A DNA stretch of 64,000 nt from Sarcina sp. DSM 11001 (GCF_900101015.1 NZ_FNFZ01000007.1:94468-158467); one strand, 5' to 3'; counted from the first letter of the stretch, positions 38,598 through 49,017 are shown. Numbers and translations: made by a program. The notes: a model not told the origin generated them from the letters alone.

Positions 38598-39482
38598 GTG
38601 GATCAAAAAAACACTGCGGTCGGATTTGCACCATTCTACATCCTGACCGCAGGAGCGCTCTGGGGCAGTATGGGACTTTTTGTCCGCAGGCTGGGAGATG
38701 CAGGGTGCAGCTCTGCCGAGATCGCTCAGCTGCGCAGCCTTGTGACTGCCCTGGTACTTTTTCTTTACCTGATGATCCGGGACAGAAGCCTGTTCCGCAT
38801 CCGACTCCGGGATCTGTGGTGTTTTTTCGGCACCGGAGTCCTGAGTATTGTTTTTTTCAATGTCTGTTATTTTACGACCATTGAACTTACTTCTCTGTCG
38901 GTAGCAGCGGTCCTGCTCTATACGGCGCCTGCTTTTGTCATCATTCTCTCCGCCATCCTTTTTAAAGAAAGGATCACGGGGAAAAAGATACTTGCGCTGG
39001 TCTTGACTCTGATCGGGTGTATATGCGTCAGCGGACTTCTCCGCGGAGGCGCCTCCCTGACCCTGAAAGGGTTTCTGGTCGGGATTGGAGCCGGTGTCGG
39101 ATATGCCCTGTATTCTATTTTTGGAAGATATGCGCTCGACCGCGGCTACAGGAGTCTGACGATCTCTTTTTACACCTTTTTGTTTGCGGTTTTCGGAACG
39201 ATTCCCTTTGTTTCCATGCACAATGTCTGGCACGCGGTCAGTTCAGGGGCGGCGCAGACTGCCTTTATCTGCCTGTTCGGGCTCGTGACCACTGTTCTTC
39301 CCTACATTATTTATACAAAAGGACTGCAGGGAGTGGAAAACGGGCAGGCTTCCATTCTCGCTTCTGTGGAGCCTGTCGTTGCTACGATCCTGGGCATCGT
39401 GGTCTTTCATGAGATCCTGCACCCTGATGAGATTGTCGGAATCATACTGATCCTGGGAGCGATCCTGATCAGCAGCCGGTGA
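38598..39482 (+). CDS. EamA/DMT-family transporter
   Basis: 294 residues from GTG 38598. About ten hydrophobic spans in two EamA halves, the drug/metabolite transporter layout. Typical points are GALWGSMGLF in span 1, LLYTAPAFVIILSAILFKE at the end of the first half, and SILASVEPVVATILGIVVFHE in the second half. Such proteins export or exchange small metabolites, and the substrate cannot be told. GTG is chosen because AGGAGG lies nine bases upstream; the longer frame from 38511 would translate through the leader hairpin. Confidence 0.88.
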   Translation: MDQKNTAVGFAPFYILTAGALWGSMGLFVRRLGDAGCSSAEIAQLRSLVTALVLFLYLMIRDRSLFRIRLRDLWCFFGTGVLSIVFFNVCYFTTIELTSLSVAAVLLYTAPAFVIILSAILFKERITGKKILALVLTLIGCICVSGLLRGGASLTLKGFLVGIGAGVGYALYSIFGRYALDRGYRSLTISFYTFLFAVFGTIPFVSMHNVWHAVSSGAAQTAFICLFGLVTTVLPYIIYTKGLQGVENGQASILASVEPVVATILGIVVFHEILHPDEIVGIILILGAILISSR

Positions 39483-39583
39483 TGCTTTTTAGCACCGAAG
39501 ACTGTCTCCGGTTTATTCCTGCATGTTTGTGAACAACAGATCATAACCACAAACCTGATAAGGTGATCCTGCGTTTTTGAATC

Positions 39584-39626
39584 AAAACAGACGTAACCCC
39601 GGTATGCGGGTTTGTGTCTGTTTTTA
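39584..39626 (+). terminator. terminator after the EamA gene
   Basis: AAAACAGAC pairs with GTCTGTTTT around an inner CCC/GGG stem, followed by T's. Confidence 0.8.
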
Positions 39627-40032
39627 AGTATAACATGAGAAAATGATATTCTATGCGCAGGTCAGTATTGCCCCGTCTTCTTACGTGAACATTTCTGAGA
39701 TTATTCCTGTTCATTAGATCATACATACTACTTTTCTTTTGGCTTTTTGACGGTTTCTTATATTCTTTATCCATACTATATACGTGAAGAATTATATGCA
39801 TATATGCATATCTAGGAAATTGCCCGGCTGTTTTTATATGATTATCTATTGCAGGTCAGAAACTGCAGCCGCGATAGAAGCCGGGATAGAATATAGTGAT
39901 GAACAGAACACAGGGAATACAGTGAAGACGGAAAGTGCTGACGAACTCACAGCGGATACAGCCGCAGTTATGTATGAATACGGCAGACACCTTACATCTT
40001 GAGTTTTACTAGAAAGAGAAATACAAATTTAG
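39627..40032 (+). other. AT-rich intergenic region before the LPXTG gene
   Basis: About 400 bp with no convincing gene. A TTGACG (39747-39752) has no good -10 partner. A 72-codon frame (39784-40002) lacks a ribosome site and family likeness; it may be a decayed fragment. The sequence just before the LPXTG start contains only AGAAAGAG as a weak binding site. Confidence 0.4.
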
Positions 40033-43000
40033 ATGAAAAAATTACTTCGAAGGATCAGACAGATATTAAGAGACCGCAGAACGCGCCGCTTCTTTAAGAG
40101 ATTTGTAGGCACGTTTGCGGCTATTGTTGTCTTTGTGACAACCTATGCTCTGGTATTACCAGCCATTACCATGGAAGCTGAAGCCCAGTGCGGCATCGAA
40201 GCCCATCAGCATGACGACAGCTGCTTTGAAGAAGTGCTTGTCTGTGATCTCCCGGAAAGCGACGGACATCAGCACGTCGACAGCTGCTATGAAAAGGTAC
40301 TCGTATGTAGGAAAGAATCACACACTCACAGCCCTGCATGTTATCGATCCGATTTCTATGGAGATACAGCGGAGAGTACTGCTGTCAGCGGCGCAGAGTC
40401 AGCGGCAGCCGTTGCTGGCAATACGTCTGTAACGGCGACTCCAACTGACGAAATCATTGAAGGCGAGTACAGCGAAGACGAGGTCATTGAAGAAGCAGGC
40501 GCGGCAGCACCCGCAGCAGATGCGGAAACTGAAATCACGGAAGATATAAATGACTATACAAATACGGAAGAATCAAGTGCTGAAGCTTCCCTGTCGTCCG
40601 CATCTTCCGGAACGTCTGCGTCTGAATCCTCCGGCGAATCAACGTCTGAATCCTCCGATGAAACTGCGTCTGCGTTTCCAGGCGAAACTGTATCTTCGTC
40701 TACCGGCGAGACTGCGTCAGTATCCTCTGGCGAAGCTGTTTCTTCATCTTTTGCCGCATCTATTGCTGCAGACGATTCAGATACTAATACAGGAGATACT
40801 AATACAGGAGATACTGATACAGGAGATACTTACGAAGAAAATACTTCCGCACAAGAAGCGGATAAAACAAAAGATGCAGATATTGAATCAGACTCTGATG
40901 AATCTGCAACAGATGACCAGGCAGAGAAAATGGCTTTGCTTTATCCTGCCCTGACATTCCAGGATTCCATTGCAGCTTCCATGGGAACCCTTCCCACAGA
41001 TACGGGGAGCGAAAAAGCGACGGCACTTCCGGACCAGACCGAACTGACCGTTCATGTTGAAGCGGACGAAGGGGCCTTCCCGGAGGGGACTACAATGAGG
41101 CTCTCCGCCGCAGAAGATATGGATGCCGTCGCTTCCGCCGTCGAAGAAGCTGTGACTGCCGACGATGCCGTCAGCAATAAAACACGCGGCTTCCATGCCG
41201 TGGATATCAGCTTCTGGAACAACGAAGGCGTTGAGATTGAACCCCTCAAACCTATCAGAGTCTCCATAACGAGCGAAAGTATCAAACAGGCTGTAGAAGA
41301 CACTTCCACAGCCCCTGTTGTTGTGCATGTCACTGACAAAGTAACGGATCAGACTTCGGCAGATACGACAGATGCAGTTGTTGAAAACAATTCAAATGAT
41401 TCCGGGGAAAAGAATACTGAATCTATTCCGGAAACAGAGGAGAATCTAGAGACATCAGAGACCAAAAAAAGTGCTGATGAAAATGCAGATCACGAGTCTC
41501 CCGTTGCCACCATCGTTGAGACCGAAAAGCAGACTGAGGCTGAAAACGGCCGAACGATCGATACAGACACCCTTACCTTTGAAGCAGGGGCCTTCTCTGT
41601 GTATGCGATCGTGTATACAGTGGACTTCGAGTATTCCGTGAACGGCAAAATGTACCAGTTCAGCCTTCCTGGAGGCGGATTTGTCAGCTTTACAGACCTC
41701 GTAGAAGTGTTGGATATAATTGGTGATCCGAACACTCATGAAAAAGGGAACAAAAATGAGGCTGAAATCGCAGAAAATGCAGAAGAAAATGGCAACGACG
41801 AATGGACAGAAGAAAGTGATATAAGTTCTGCTGCGAACATGGCACTCACGCTGGGGGATGTGGAAGCGTCCGATGCTGTGAAGAAATTCGTAGCGGATGT
41901 AGATTCTGTGGAATTCAGCAACCCTGAACTGGTTGATGTAAGCAAGGCAGAGAACGAAACCACAGTCGGTCAAATTAAGGAGAACCGTGGGCTTGAATGT
42001 GAGTATAGCTTGGAACTGACAGAAGAGCAGACTGAGGAGATTAATTCACAGACGGTAGAAGTAGGTGACTGGGCGCTGATTAGCGTTAAGCCTTTTAGTA
42101 GTCAAGAAACGTTGACTGTGACTATGAAGACGGGAGAGGTCTTTGAGATCAGAGTGACGGATTATCAGATCAGTACAAATGTTTTGACAACAGACGGTCA
42201 GACTTACAAGATCACTGTGACTTATGGCGATGATGCAGAAATTCCAGACGGAACGAAACTTGTTGCAAGTGAAATCGAGCCAGGAACGGATGAGTATATT
42301 CAGCATCTCGGAAAGGCATGGGCAGAAGTAAACAAAGAGTATTTTGAAGTCGAAGAAATGCGTGAGAATTATGATGAGAGCATGGGAGAACTGCCCGATG
42401 TTCCTTATACAAATATTAATACCGCTCGTTTCTTTGATATTTCCTTGATCTACAATGATGAAGAAATTGAACCGAAAGCACCGGTTCGGGTGGAAATCAG
42501 CTATGTTCAGGGTCTGAAGGCATGGGAAGAAACGACACCCGGTGTGGCGCACTATGTGTCTGAAACCCAAGTGGAGATTATCGAGGATGTTGAAACAATC
42601 ATCCAGGATAATGAAGTGACAAGCTTCCGATATGAGCAGGATAGCTTTTCCGGCGTAGGGACATATGTTGCTCAGGAAATTCAGGATAGTTATGTTGAGC
42701 CTAAACTCGCAGCGTTTCCGGATCCTAATGGAAGTACCACAGTGAAGAGCGCGAACCTGACGGATGAGGCGCTGAATGAAGTGGTTCTCTCTTCTCTGAA
42801 ATCGTCTGATCTGCTGCGTGCAGGCGAGACTGAACAGTCGGATGAAAACGACCATACTGATCTTGAAAAACCAGAAGCTCATAAAACATTGACGCCAAAT
42901 AAAGATGAGAGTAATCAGGAAGACGGTACCTATACGCTCACTTTAAGCGTAAAAGGGCATTCAAGCGTGACCACAGAGACGACGGTCAAAAAGTCCAATG

Positions 43001-46000
43001 TCCTTGTTGTGATGGATCGTTCCAGTAGTATGATTACGAAAACAGTCAGTGATGATAGCACTCGCTGGTATTATGGGACAAAAAATACCAGCAGTTGGAG
43101 AGGTGACCTTACTGAAGGAAACGGTTACCATTTCATAGGTGTTGTAAACAATCAAGATGTGGACCTCATTGTCAGTTATGATTGGCAAGTTGGAGGGAGT
43201 TGGAGCAATCCGGTAATCACATATCAATCAGGTGTTGATCGGTGGGGAAATCCACAGTATTCCAATTACCCTGACGACTCACCAATTTACGTTGTCAGTA
43301 AAAAGACTCGTATGACTGCTGAGCAGGAGGCGCTAAGCACTCTGTTCACTCAGCTAATGGAGAATAATAACGCAAGCGGTGTAAATACTGATGTGGTTGA
43401 AATTTCGGTCATCAGTTTCGGCGATGAACGATTTGACGATAAATCCTGGTCGAACGAAACGGAGATCGGTTGGCAGAGCGGAAGAGATACATCTGTTTTA
43501 ATGGGCGTCGTAAACAGTAATCGCTTCACTAGCGGTACAAACTGGGAGGAGGCTCTGCAATATGCATATGAAGTCATCAGCTCGAAAAAGACAGCAGAGG
43601 AAAATGCTGGTAATACGAATGAAGATTATTATGTGATTTTCTTAACCGACGGAGAACCGACTGCAATTGAGGGTGAATCAGGTGGCGCCCATCACACCAC
43701 TGATCCAAAAACCGGTGTAATAACGAACGGTCAAGGAAATATTTATGCCTATGAGGAATCAAAGGATGCTGCTAAAGCTCTTGTGGATGCAGGATTCGCG
43801 TTTTATAATATTTTCACATTCAGGACAACGGAAGATGATAAATACTCTATTTATCTGACAAACTATGCCTATGGAAACGGCAATGGGAACGGGAATACAA
43901 ATACAGATGCGGTTCAGAACTACTATGAGGATGCTCAGACAATAGATTCTCTTAAAAACAAATTTGATGATATCTTCAACACCATTGAAGACTCCATCGG
44001 CCACGGCAATGTCAGCATTACAGATACGCTGACGACAGATGCTATGACGACAACTGTGGTACAAGGGAAGACGAACGGATATGTCTATGAGGTGCGGGAT
44101 GCGTCTAAGACATTATTGTATACAGTTACCGCAACAGGGAACCTCAGTGATCCGACTGTTGTATTCAATGTACCTGCGTCCTCTATCAAGAATTATACTG
44201 CGACCTCATCAACCGTAGGTGGGAAAAAGTTGTACTCTGTCACAACTGCTGAGGGTAAGGTATTGAAAATGGCCCTGGCAGATATTAATAATGATACGGG
44301 TGAACTGGTGTGGGATCTTTCACCAGTTGGATTACTGTTGGATAATTATACATATTCCGTAAATTTCATTGTTTGGCCTGATCAGGACGCATATGATTAT
44401 GTAGCTGCCTTGAATAACGGACTTGAAACCATTACAGATTCTAACAACGATATAGTGGATGTGGTGTGGAACCAGGGAGCAACAGAACCAGTAACCGGTT
44501 CTTCAGGGACATATTATAAAGGAGGCTGTTCTAAGTATCCAAGCATTGTATATTATCCTGGTACAGGTGATGATTACGAAAAGGGTGTATACAATGGATA
44601 CTTTGCTGTGCTGACTAATACGGATCAGAAGCTTCATTATTCTGTAATTGAGACCGTCACAACAAACGACACAACAAAAACTGAAATTACAGGACCATTT
44701 TATCATGACCTTGAAACCCCGGATCCCATGCCCCTGGCACATACCCAGTCATTGATCTATAAAAAATGGAATATTGATAGAGACCCTGAAATCCTGTTAA
44801 GGTTACTATATGAATTTGAAGGTGAAGAACCGGTTTATGATGAAAATAATAATCTGATTCCTACAGAATTCACCATTGGATTCGATATTTTGCAGGATAC
44901 GAACACAACCCCTTATGATATTGTGGGCCTTGGTTGGGATGGAGAAAACTATATATGGGATACAACTGATCCGAGTAGTCTCAAGACTTTTGAATATAAA
45001 GGAAAGGAATATACGATCAGTACCCGATGGATGCAGGATTTTTCCATAGCTACCGGCTTGATGCTGAGTGGAGAACGTATGGATGCCATTGGCCTGGACA
45101 GATCCGCTTATCCGTCAGGTGAATATACTGATGAAGAAGGGCATACGACTACATATTATCTCTTGGAAGATGGGCATGATTATACCATTAGGGAGAATAA
45201 TGTGTCTTATGAGTTTGACTTTAAAGCGCCGGTCTACCATCCAATGCTGGTTGATGGCACTCTGAGAAATGTTAACTTCACAAAGACAGGTAATGGAAAC
45301 ACTATCAGTTTTACTGAAATTAGTGCACTAAATATTAATCCGGAAACGGACACCTCTTCTCTGGAGATTGTGAATACACTGCGTGGCTACATCCATTTAA
45401 ATAAAAAAGTTGTCGGTTCAGACGGAGTGACAGAAATAACTGATGATACCACTGAATTTGAATACACGATCGAGTTAAATAATCCTGCTGCTCCGTTCAC
45501 GATAGAGGGGAGCCATATTTCGTGGTATGGAATCAGTGGGCTTTACTATCATGATGAAAATGGTAACTATTATCAGGCGGTTTCGGCAGGAACGACAGTT
45601 GATGGTGAAGGCAACACTATAGGGAAACTGACCCTGGAAGATGAAAATGGAGTTGTTCATGACGCTATTTGCGCAGGGGCTTTTGATAATGATGCTGTTG
45701 GCCCCACGACGGTAACTTTTACAGAGAGCGGGGAGAGCATTCAACTCTTTGGTAACCAGTTAAATCCGGAAGAGGAGACTTCAGAAGGTTCAGGTGCGTA
45801 TAAAAAAGCTACGGCAACCATAAGAATAACGAGAGCCCAACAGCTCAATATCGCGAACGTTCCAATAAATACCACATATAAAATAATAGAAACGGATGCA
45901 AACGGTTATCAGCTGATTAAGATTGAACGGCAGACTGGTAATGGAGTTGCTGTATCAGCTGGAAATGTAGGTACAGCAACTATTACAGGTACAATCATTC

Positions 46001-46551
46001 CCAATAACGAGACGAATATCATTTACACAAACCGCTGTGACATCATAACGATCCAAAAAATTGATAGTGATGGAAATGGACTTGAAGGCGCTGTTTTCCA
46101 ACTCAAAGCTGTGAATGGACAAGCTGAGAGCCTTTTAACGGACGTTGACGGAATTGGTGAAGTTACGAAGGTAATTGACGGAAAAGAAACAACGTTCGAA
46201 AGTGCATTTGAAACAACGGGTGGCGAACAAAGAATTGCCGGGTTGTCGAATGGAACATATAGGCTTCGAGAAGTATATGTTCCCACAGGATATATCAGTA
46301 CAGTGAGTCAAATAGACTTCAAGATTGAAAATCAGGTTATGTCAATGATCACAGAAGATGATACCTTGGAATTTGTTCCTGCTTCAGTATCCGGCGGAAG
46401 TGTGAAACTGGCATTATTGAAGATTACCAACACTCCCGGTGCAGCACTCCCGAACACCGGCGGCCCCGGTACACAGCTCTTCACGATCCTCGGCAGCATC
46501 CTGATCCTTGGAGCGGGTGTACTGCTGTGGAGGAGACGGAGATTAATTTAG
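40033..46551 (+). CDS. LPXTG-anchored surface protein with VWA and Cna_B domains
   Basis: 2172 residues. Basic N-terminus and membrane-crossing segment (VVFVTTYALVLPAITM, about 35-50), typical of giant Lachnospiraceae pilin-like adhesins. Then three HxHxxxC-type motifs (AHQHDDSC, GHQHVDSC, SHTHSPAC) at about 57-105 and a long Ser/Thr/Glu-rich stalk to about 300. A von Willebrand A domain begins near 988: MIDAS DRSSS at 995-999, later TSGTNWEEA and LTDGEPT. A Cna_B/SpaA-like domain spans about 2000-2110, with the sorting signal LPNTG at 2139-2143, a hydrophobic span and RRRR. It should be covalently attached to peptidoglycan by sortase; none is encoded here. From about 42 kb the coding sequence becomes markedly more AT-rich. 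Confidence 0.92.
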   Translation: MKKLLRRIRQILRDRRTRRFFKRFVGTFAAIVVFVTTYALVLPAITMEAEAQCGIEAHQHDDSCFEEVLVCDLPESDGHQHVDSCYEKVLVCRKESHTHSPACYRSDFYGDTAESTAVSGAESAAAVAGNTSVTATPTDEIIEGEYSEDEVIEEAGAAAPAADAETEITEDINDYTNTEESSAEASLSSASSGTSASESSGESTSESSDETASAFPGETVSSSTGETASVSSGEAVSSSFAASIAADDSDTNTGDTNTGDTDTGDTYEENTSAQEADKTKDADIESDSDESATDDQAEKMALLYPALTFQDSIAASMGTLPTDTGSEKATALPDQTELTVHVEADEGAFPEGTTMRLSAAEDMDAVASAVEEAVTADDAVSNKTRGFHAVDISFWNNEGVEIEPLKPIRVSITSESIKQAVEDTSTAPVVVHVTDKVTDQTSADTTDAVVENNSNDSGEKNTESIPETEENLETSETKKSADENADHESPVATIVETEKQTEAENGRTIDTDTLTFEAGAFSVYAIVYTVDFEYSVNGKMYQFSLPGGGFVSFTDLVEVLDIIGDPNTHEKGNKNEAEIAENAEENGNDEWTEESDISSAANMALTLGDVEASDAVKKFVADVDSVEFSNPELVDVSKAENETTVGQIKENRGLECEYSLELTEEQTEEINSQTVEVGDWALISVKPFSSQETLTVTMKTGEVFEIRVTDYQISTNVLTTDGQTYKITVTYGDDAEIPDGTKLVASEIEPGTDEYIQHLGKAWAEVNKEYFEVEEMRENYDESMGELPDVPYTNINTARFFDISLIYNDEEIEPKAPVRVEISYVQGLKAWEETTPGVAHYVSETQVEIIEDVETIIQDNEVTSFRYEQDSFSGVGTYVAQEIQDSYVEPKLAAFPDPNGSTTVKSANLTDEALNEVVLSSLKSSDLLRAGETEQSDENDHTDLEKPEAHKTLTPNKDESNQEDGTYTLTLSVKGHSSVTTETTVKKSNVLVVMDRSSSMITKTVSDDSTRWYYGTKNTSSWRGDLTEGNGYHFIGVVNNQDVDLIVSYDWQVGGSWSNPVITYQSGVDRWGNPQYSNYPDDSPIYVVSKKTRMTAEQEALSTLFTQLMENNNASGVNTDVVEISVISFGDERFDDKSWSNETEIGWQSGRDTSVLMGVVNSNRFTSGTNWEEALQYAYEVISSKKTAEENAGNTNEDYYVIFLTDGEPTAIEGESGGAHHTTDPKTGVITNGQGNIYAYEESKDAAKALVDAGFAFYNIFTFRTTEDDKYSIYLTNYAYGNGNGNGNTNTDAVQNYYEDAQTIDSLKNKFDDIFNTIEDSIGHGNVSITDTLTTDAMTTTVVQGKTNGYVYEVRDASKTLLYTVTATGNLSDPTVVFNVPASSIKNYTATSSTVGGKKLYSVTTAEGKVLKMALADINNDTGELVWDLSPVGLLLDNYTYSVNFIVWPDQDAYDYVAALNNGLETITDSNNDIVDVVWNQGATEPVTGSSGTYYKGGCSKYPSIVYYPGTGDDYEKGVYNGYFAVLTNTDQKLHYSVIETVTTNDTTKTEITGPFYHDLETPDPMPLAHTQSLIYKKWNIDRDPEILLRLLYEFEGEEPVYDENNNLIPTEFTIGFDILQDTNTTPYDIVGLGWDGENYIWDTTDPSSLKTFEYKGKEYTISTRWMQDFSIATGLMLSGERMDAIGLDRSAYPSGEYTDEEGHTTTYYLLEDGHDYTIRENNVSYEFDFKAPVYHPMLVDGTLRNVNFTKTGNGNTISFTEISALNINPETDTSSLEIVNTLRGYIHLNKKVVGSDGVTEITDDTTEFEYTIELNNPAAPFTIEGSHISWYGISGLYYHDENGNYYQAVSAGTTVDGEGNTIGKLTLEDENGVVHDAICAGAFDNDAVGPTTVTFTESGESIQLFGNQLNPEEETSEGSGAYKKATATIRITRAQQLNIANVPINTTYKIIETDANGYQLIKIERQTGNGVAVSAGNVGTATITGTIIPNNETNIIYTNRCDIITIQKIDSDGNGLEGAVFQLKAVNGQAESLLTDVDGIGEVTKVIDGKETTFESAFETTGGEQRIAGLSNGTYRLREVYVPTGYISTVSQIDFKIENQVMSMITEDDTLEFVPASVSGGSVKLALLKITNTPGAALPNTGGPGTQLFTILGSILILGAGVLLWRRRRLI

Positions 46552-46568
46552 CACAAGGTTAACAGAGA

Positions 46569-46600
46569 AGTCAGTCACTTCGGTGGCTGGCTTTTCTTTT
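46569..46600 (+). terminator. terminator of the LPXTG gene
   Basis: AGTCAGTCAC-TTCG-GTGGCTGGCT (10 pairs, two G-T type) followed by TTTCTTTT, 18 nt after the stop. Confidence 0.85.
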
Positions 46601-46634
46601 GGGGAGGCGGTTAGAGATGACTAATTACGGAAAC

Positions 46635-46740
46635 AGAGTTCACGGGGACGGTCCTTTTGTTTCCGTCCCCGTGTTTCTGGTTCCGACTGTTGAGAAAACA
46701 GGGGACAGACACGAAAGGACCGTCCCTTTGTTTCCCTTTG
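46635..46740 (+). repeat. palindromic intergenic repeat, copy A
   Basis: Left arm GGGGACGGTCCTTTTGT and right arm ACGAAAGGACCGTCCC are inverted around a roughly 60-bp centre that itself contains CCGTCCCC and GGGGACAGA. REP/MITE-like; other copies lie at 48400, 57779 and 63269. Confidence 0.85.
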
Positions 46741-46860
46741 TTTCCACTCCATTTTTCAGTATATTAAAAATAAGGCAATGATGGGAGATCTAATCCGGTC
46801 ATTGCCTCATGTACTCTGTCAATCGTCTTCGTTTACTTCTGTCCTGTTGCTAAATAGGAT

Positions 46861-48177
46861 TTAAGAAGAAACCGGCTTTTGTTTTTTCTGCCGGGCTTTC
46901 TCCAGTTCCCTGCGGAGGCGCTCAATTTCCTGCATCTGCTGGCCGATGGTTTCGTCTTTTTTTGACAGTTCCTGTTTTTGATGCGACAATTCCTGCATCT
47001 GCTGGCCGATAGTTTTGTCTTTTTTTGACAGTTCCTGCATCTGCTGGCCGATGGTTTCATCTTTTTTTGACAGTTCCTGCTTTTGCTGTTCGATGGTTTC
47101 CTGCTGTTCTTCGATCATCATCATAACCGTATTTTTGTCCAGGATGGAGAGTTCTTCTGAGAACATGTGCATCATCTCCTTCGTGTTTTGGCACATTGTG
47201 CAGATCCTGTCGTATAACGGACGGAAGATGCCGGGATAGTCCTCCAGGATCCGAAGGATGACCCGGGGGTCATCGGAGGACAGGAAGGCAAGCCAGGCCT
47301 CTTTTTCCGTCATGGGCTGCCCGCCCGCAGGGCGGAGCAGGGCATCAAGATGGCTCCGGAAAATATCAAGGGGGACGAAAATGTAGTTCTGCAGGAGATT
47401 CAGCTTCAGGCCGGTATCTGAAACAGGGGCGAAGGTGTGGATGTAATCCTGCCGGAACCTGTGGAATTCCCTCGTGGAGGTCTCCATAAACACGATGGTG
47501 TATACCGGTCGGATGTATTTGTAGCTGAATGTTCCCTTTTTACCCTCACTGTCTTTTTCCCTATTTCCGTCATTCTCCTGCGGACTGTCATTTTCGGAGA
47601 ATTCCTTACGGATCCGCTGGTACTGGCGCAGGAGCAGGTCCGCGTTATAGCAGGCTGCCCGCTCACCGGGGAAATTGTATCCGATCTTCTGGACTTCGAC
47701 GTTCACGATGCTCCCGTCAGACGCCTCCACTATGATGTCCATGATGACCAGTGTGTAATCCGCCCCCAGGTGGGATTCATTGGGGAGAATCTGCACGAGC
47801 TTTACATCGAGTCCGATCAGGACGGAGATCATGCGGGAAAGAGCCGCGGCCTCCACATCCGGGTCAAACACATATTTGAAATAGGAATCATAGAGGACGC
47901 GCACGCCCCTGTTGCCGCAGCAGAAGTCCAGAAACTCCTGCCGGCGGGAGGGTGTCAGGGACCGGAAAGCACCGGTCATCTCCGGGGATGCGGCAATCTC
48001 CTGAAGGACTTCTGTAAGCTCCCTGTACTGCGGAAAGGCGGAGCGCAGCGTTGGCAATCCTGCCTTGCCGTTTGCATCATACTGTGCCGCCTGCAGTATG
48101 TCTGTGCCGGAAAGGGCAGCTTTCCCACCCGCGGAAGCTGCTTTCTGTGTGCTTATGGTGTCGGTGTTCTTTGTCAT
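46861..48177 (-). CDS. PD-(D/E)XK nuclease family transposase (Rpn-like)
   Basis: 438 residues from the ATG whose complement is at 48177-48175, preceded on the minus strand by GCAGGAGGTGC; a longer frame to 48363 lacks such a site. DSYFKYVFDPD (about 98-108) and the core Asp147...Glu161-x-Gln163 (DIIVEA...NVEVQK) match the PDDEXK_2/Rpn group, linked in E. coli to recombination. After about residue 350 the protein is a coiled coil built from repeats of QELSKKDETIGQQM. The gene lies between two direct copies of the palindromic repeat (46635 and 48400). Confidence 0.85.
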   Translation of the reverse strand: MTKNTDTISTQKAASAGGKAALSGTDILQAAQYDANGKAGLPTLRSAFPQYRELTEVLQEIAASPEMTGAFRSLTPSRRQEFLDFCCGNRGVRVLYDSYFKYVFDPDVEAAALSRMISVLIGLDVKLVQILPNESHLGADYTLVIMDIIVEASDGSIVNVEVQKIGYNFPGERAACYNADLLLRQYQRIRKEFSENDSPQENDGNREKDSEGKKGTFSYKYIRPVYTIVFMETSTREFHRFRQDYIHTFAPVSDTGLKLNLLQNYIFVPLDIFRSHLDALLRPAGGQPMTEKEAWLAFLSSDDPRVILRILEDYPGIFRPLYDRICTMCQNTKEMMHMFSEELSILDKNTVMMMIEEQQETIEQQKQELSKKDETIGQQMQELSKKDKTIGQQMQELSHQKQELSKKDETIGQQMQEIERLRRELEKARQKKQKPVSS

Positions 48178-48399
48178 ATGCACCTCCTGCAATAAAATTG
48201 TGTGCGGAGGGGCTCCGGTGCTGCGGATGCAGGTCTGCCGGAGCCCCATGGAATAATGAGACTTCGGCAGCGCCGCGGTGCGGCACCGGTCGGACAAAGC
48301 ACGCGGGGGCAGGGTCTGCCGCCCCTTGTATGTGCTTTTGGATATTTTCATTCTAACAGACACAGGATTATGGTTTCAAGACGGAATTTACGTCTTAGG

Positions 48400-48497
48400 A
48401 GAGTTCACGGGGACGGTCCTTTTGTTTCCGTCCCCGTGTTTCTGGTTCCGACTGTTGAGAAAACAGGGGGACAGACACAAAAGGACCGTCCCCTTGT
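48400..48497 (+). repeat. palindromic intergenic repeat, copy B
   Basis: Nearly identical to copy A and in the same orientation, including the flanking AGAGTTCAC on the left. Its right arm is ACAAAAGGACCGTCCCC. Confidence 0.9.
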
Positions 48498-48727
48498 TTA
48501 CACTGCTGTGGAGAAGACGAATGCACTGGCACAATGCACTGACACAATGTGGCTGACATAATGCAGCATCGGGTTTCGGCACAGAAGATTGCACCTGGTT
48601 TTTAAGTATGGTAAAGTAATTACTGAGGCAGTGCAAATTTCAGAGCCTTTGTTTTGTGATCATCATACGTAAAAAAAGACCGGACTACGGACCTGAATAA
48701 GGGATGCCGGGAAAGGAGGAAATATCA

Positions 48728-48964
48728 TTGAGTGATTTACAGAAATGTGAAGGAAAAAAAGAGTGCAGTGTTGCTGATAATGTTCTTGAATCCGCAACAG
48801 GCGGTGTTTCAGTTGATTACTTCAGAGTTAGAGAAAAAAACAGGAAAGTTGAAGGCCCTGTTCATGTTGGATGTGGTTCAAAGCTTATCTTTCAGCAGAA
48901 TATGGGAGTGTATTACTGCCCTAAATGCAGAAAGGAAGTGCCTCTTAATGAAATCCTGAAATGA
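48728..48964 (+). CDS. small zinc-ribbon-like protein of unknown function
   Basis: 78 residues from TTG 48728, which has GAAAGGAGGA at the right distance; the in-frame ATG 48704 lies before that site. The C-terminal half has HVGC...YYCPKC (one His/Cys pair and one CxxC), suggesting a small metal-binding finger. No family recognised. It is a single gene with its own terminator. Confidence 0.6.
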   Translation: MSDLQKCEGKKECSVADNVLESATGGVSVDYFRVREKNRKVEGPVHVGCGSKLIFQQNMGVYYCPKCRKEVPLNEILK

Positions 48965-48985
48965 TTATGAAATCCTGAAATGATT
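48948..48985 (+). repeat. 19-bp perfect tandem duplication of the gene 3' end
   Basis: ATGAAATCCTGAAATGATT at 48948-48966, including the last codons and stop, is repeated exactly at 48967-48985. Confidence 0.95.
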
Positions 48986-49017
48986 GTTTTTCTGCCTGCT
49001 GAGGCAGGTAAAAGGGA

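Noticed and set aside
39784..40002. 72-codon frame before the LPXTG gene
   Set aside because: No ribosome binding site, no recognisable domain, AT-rich start; kept only as part of the intergenic description.
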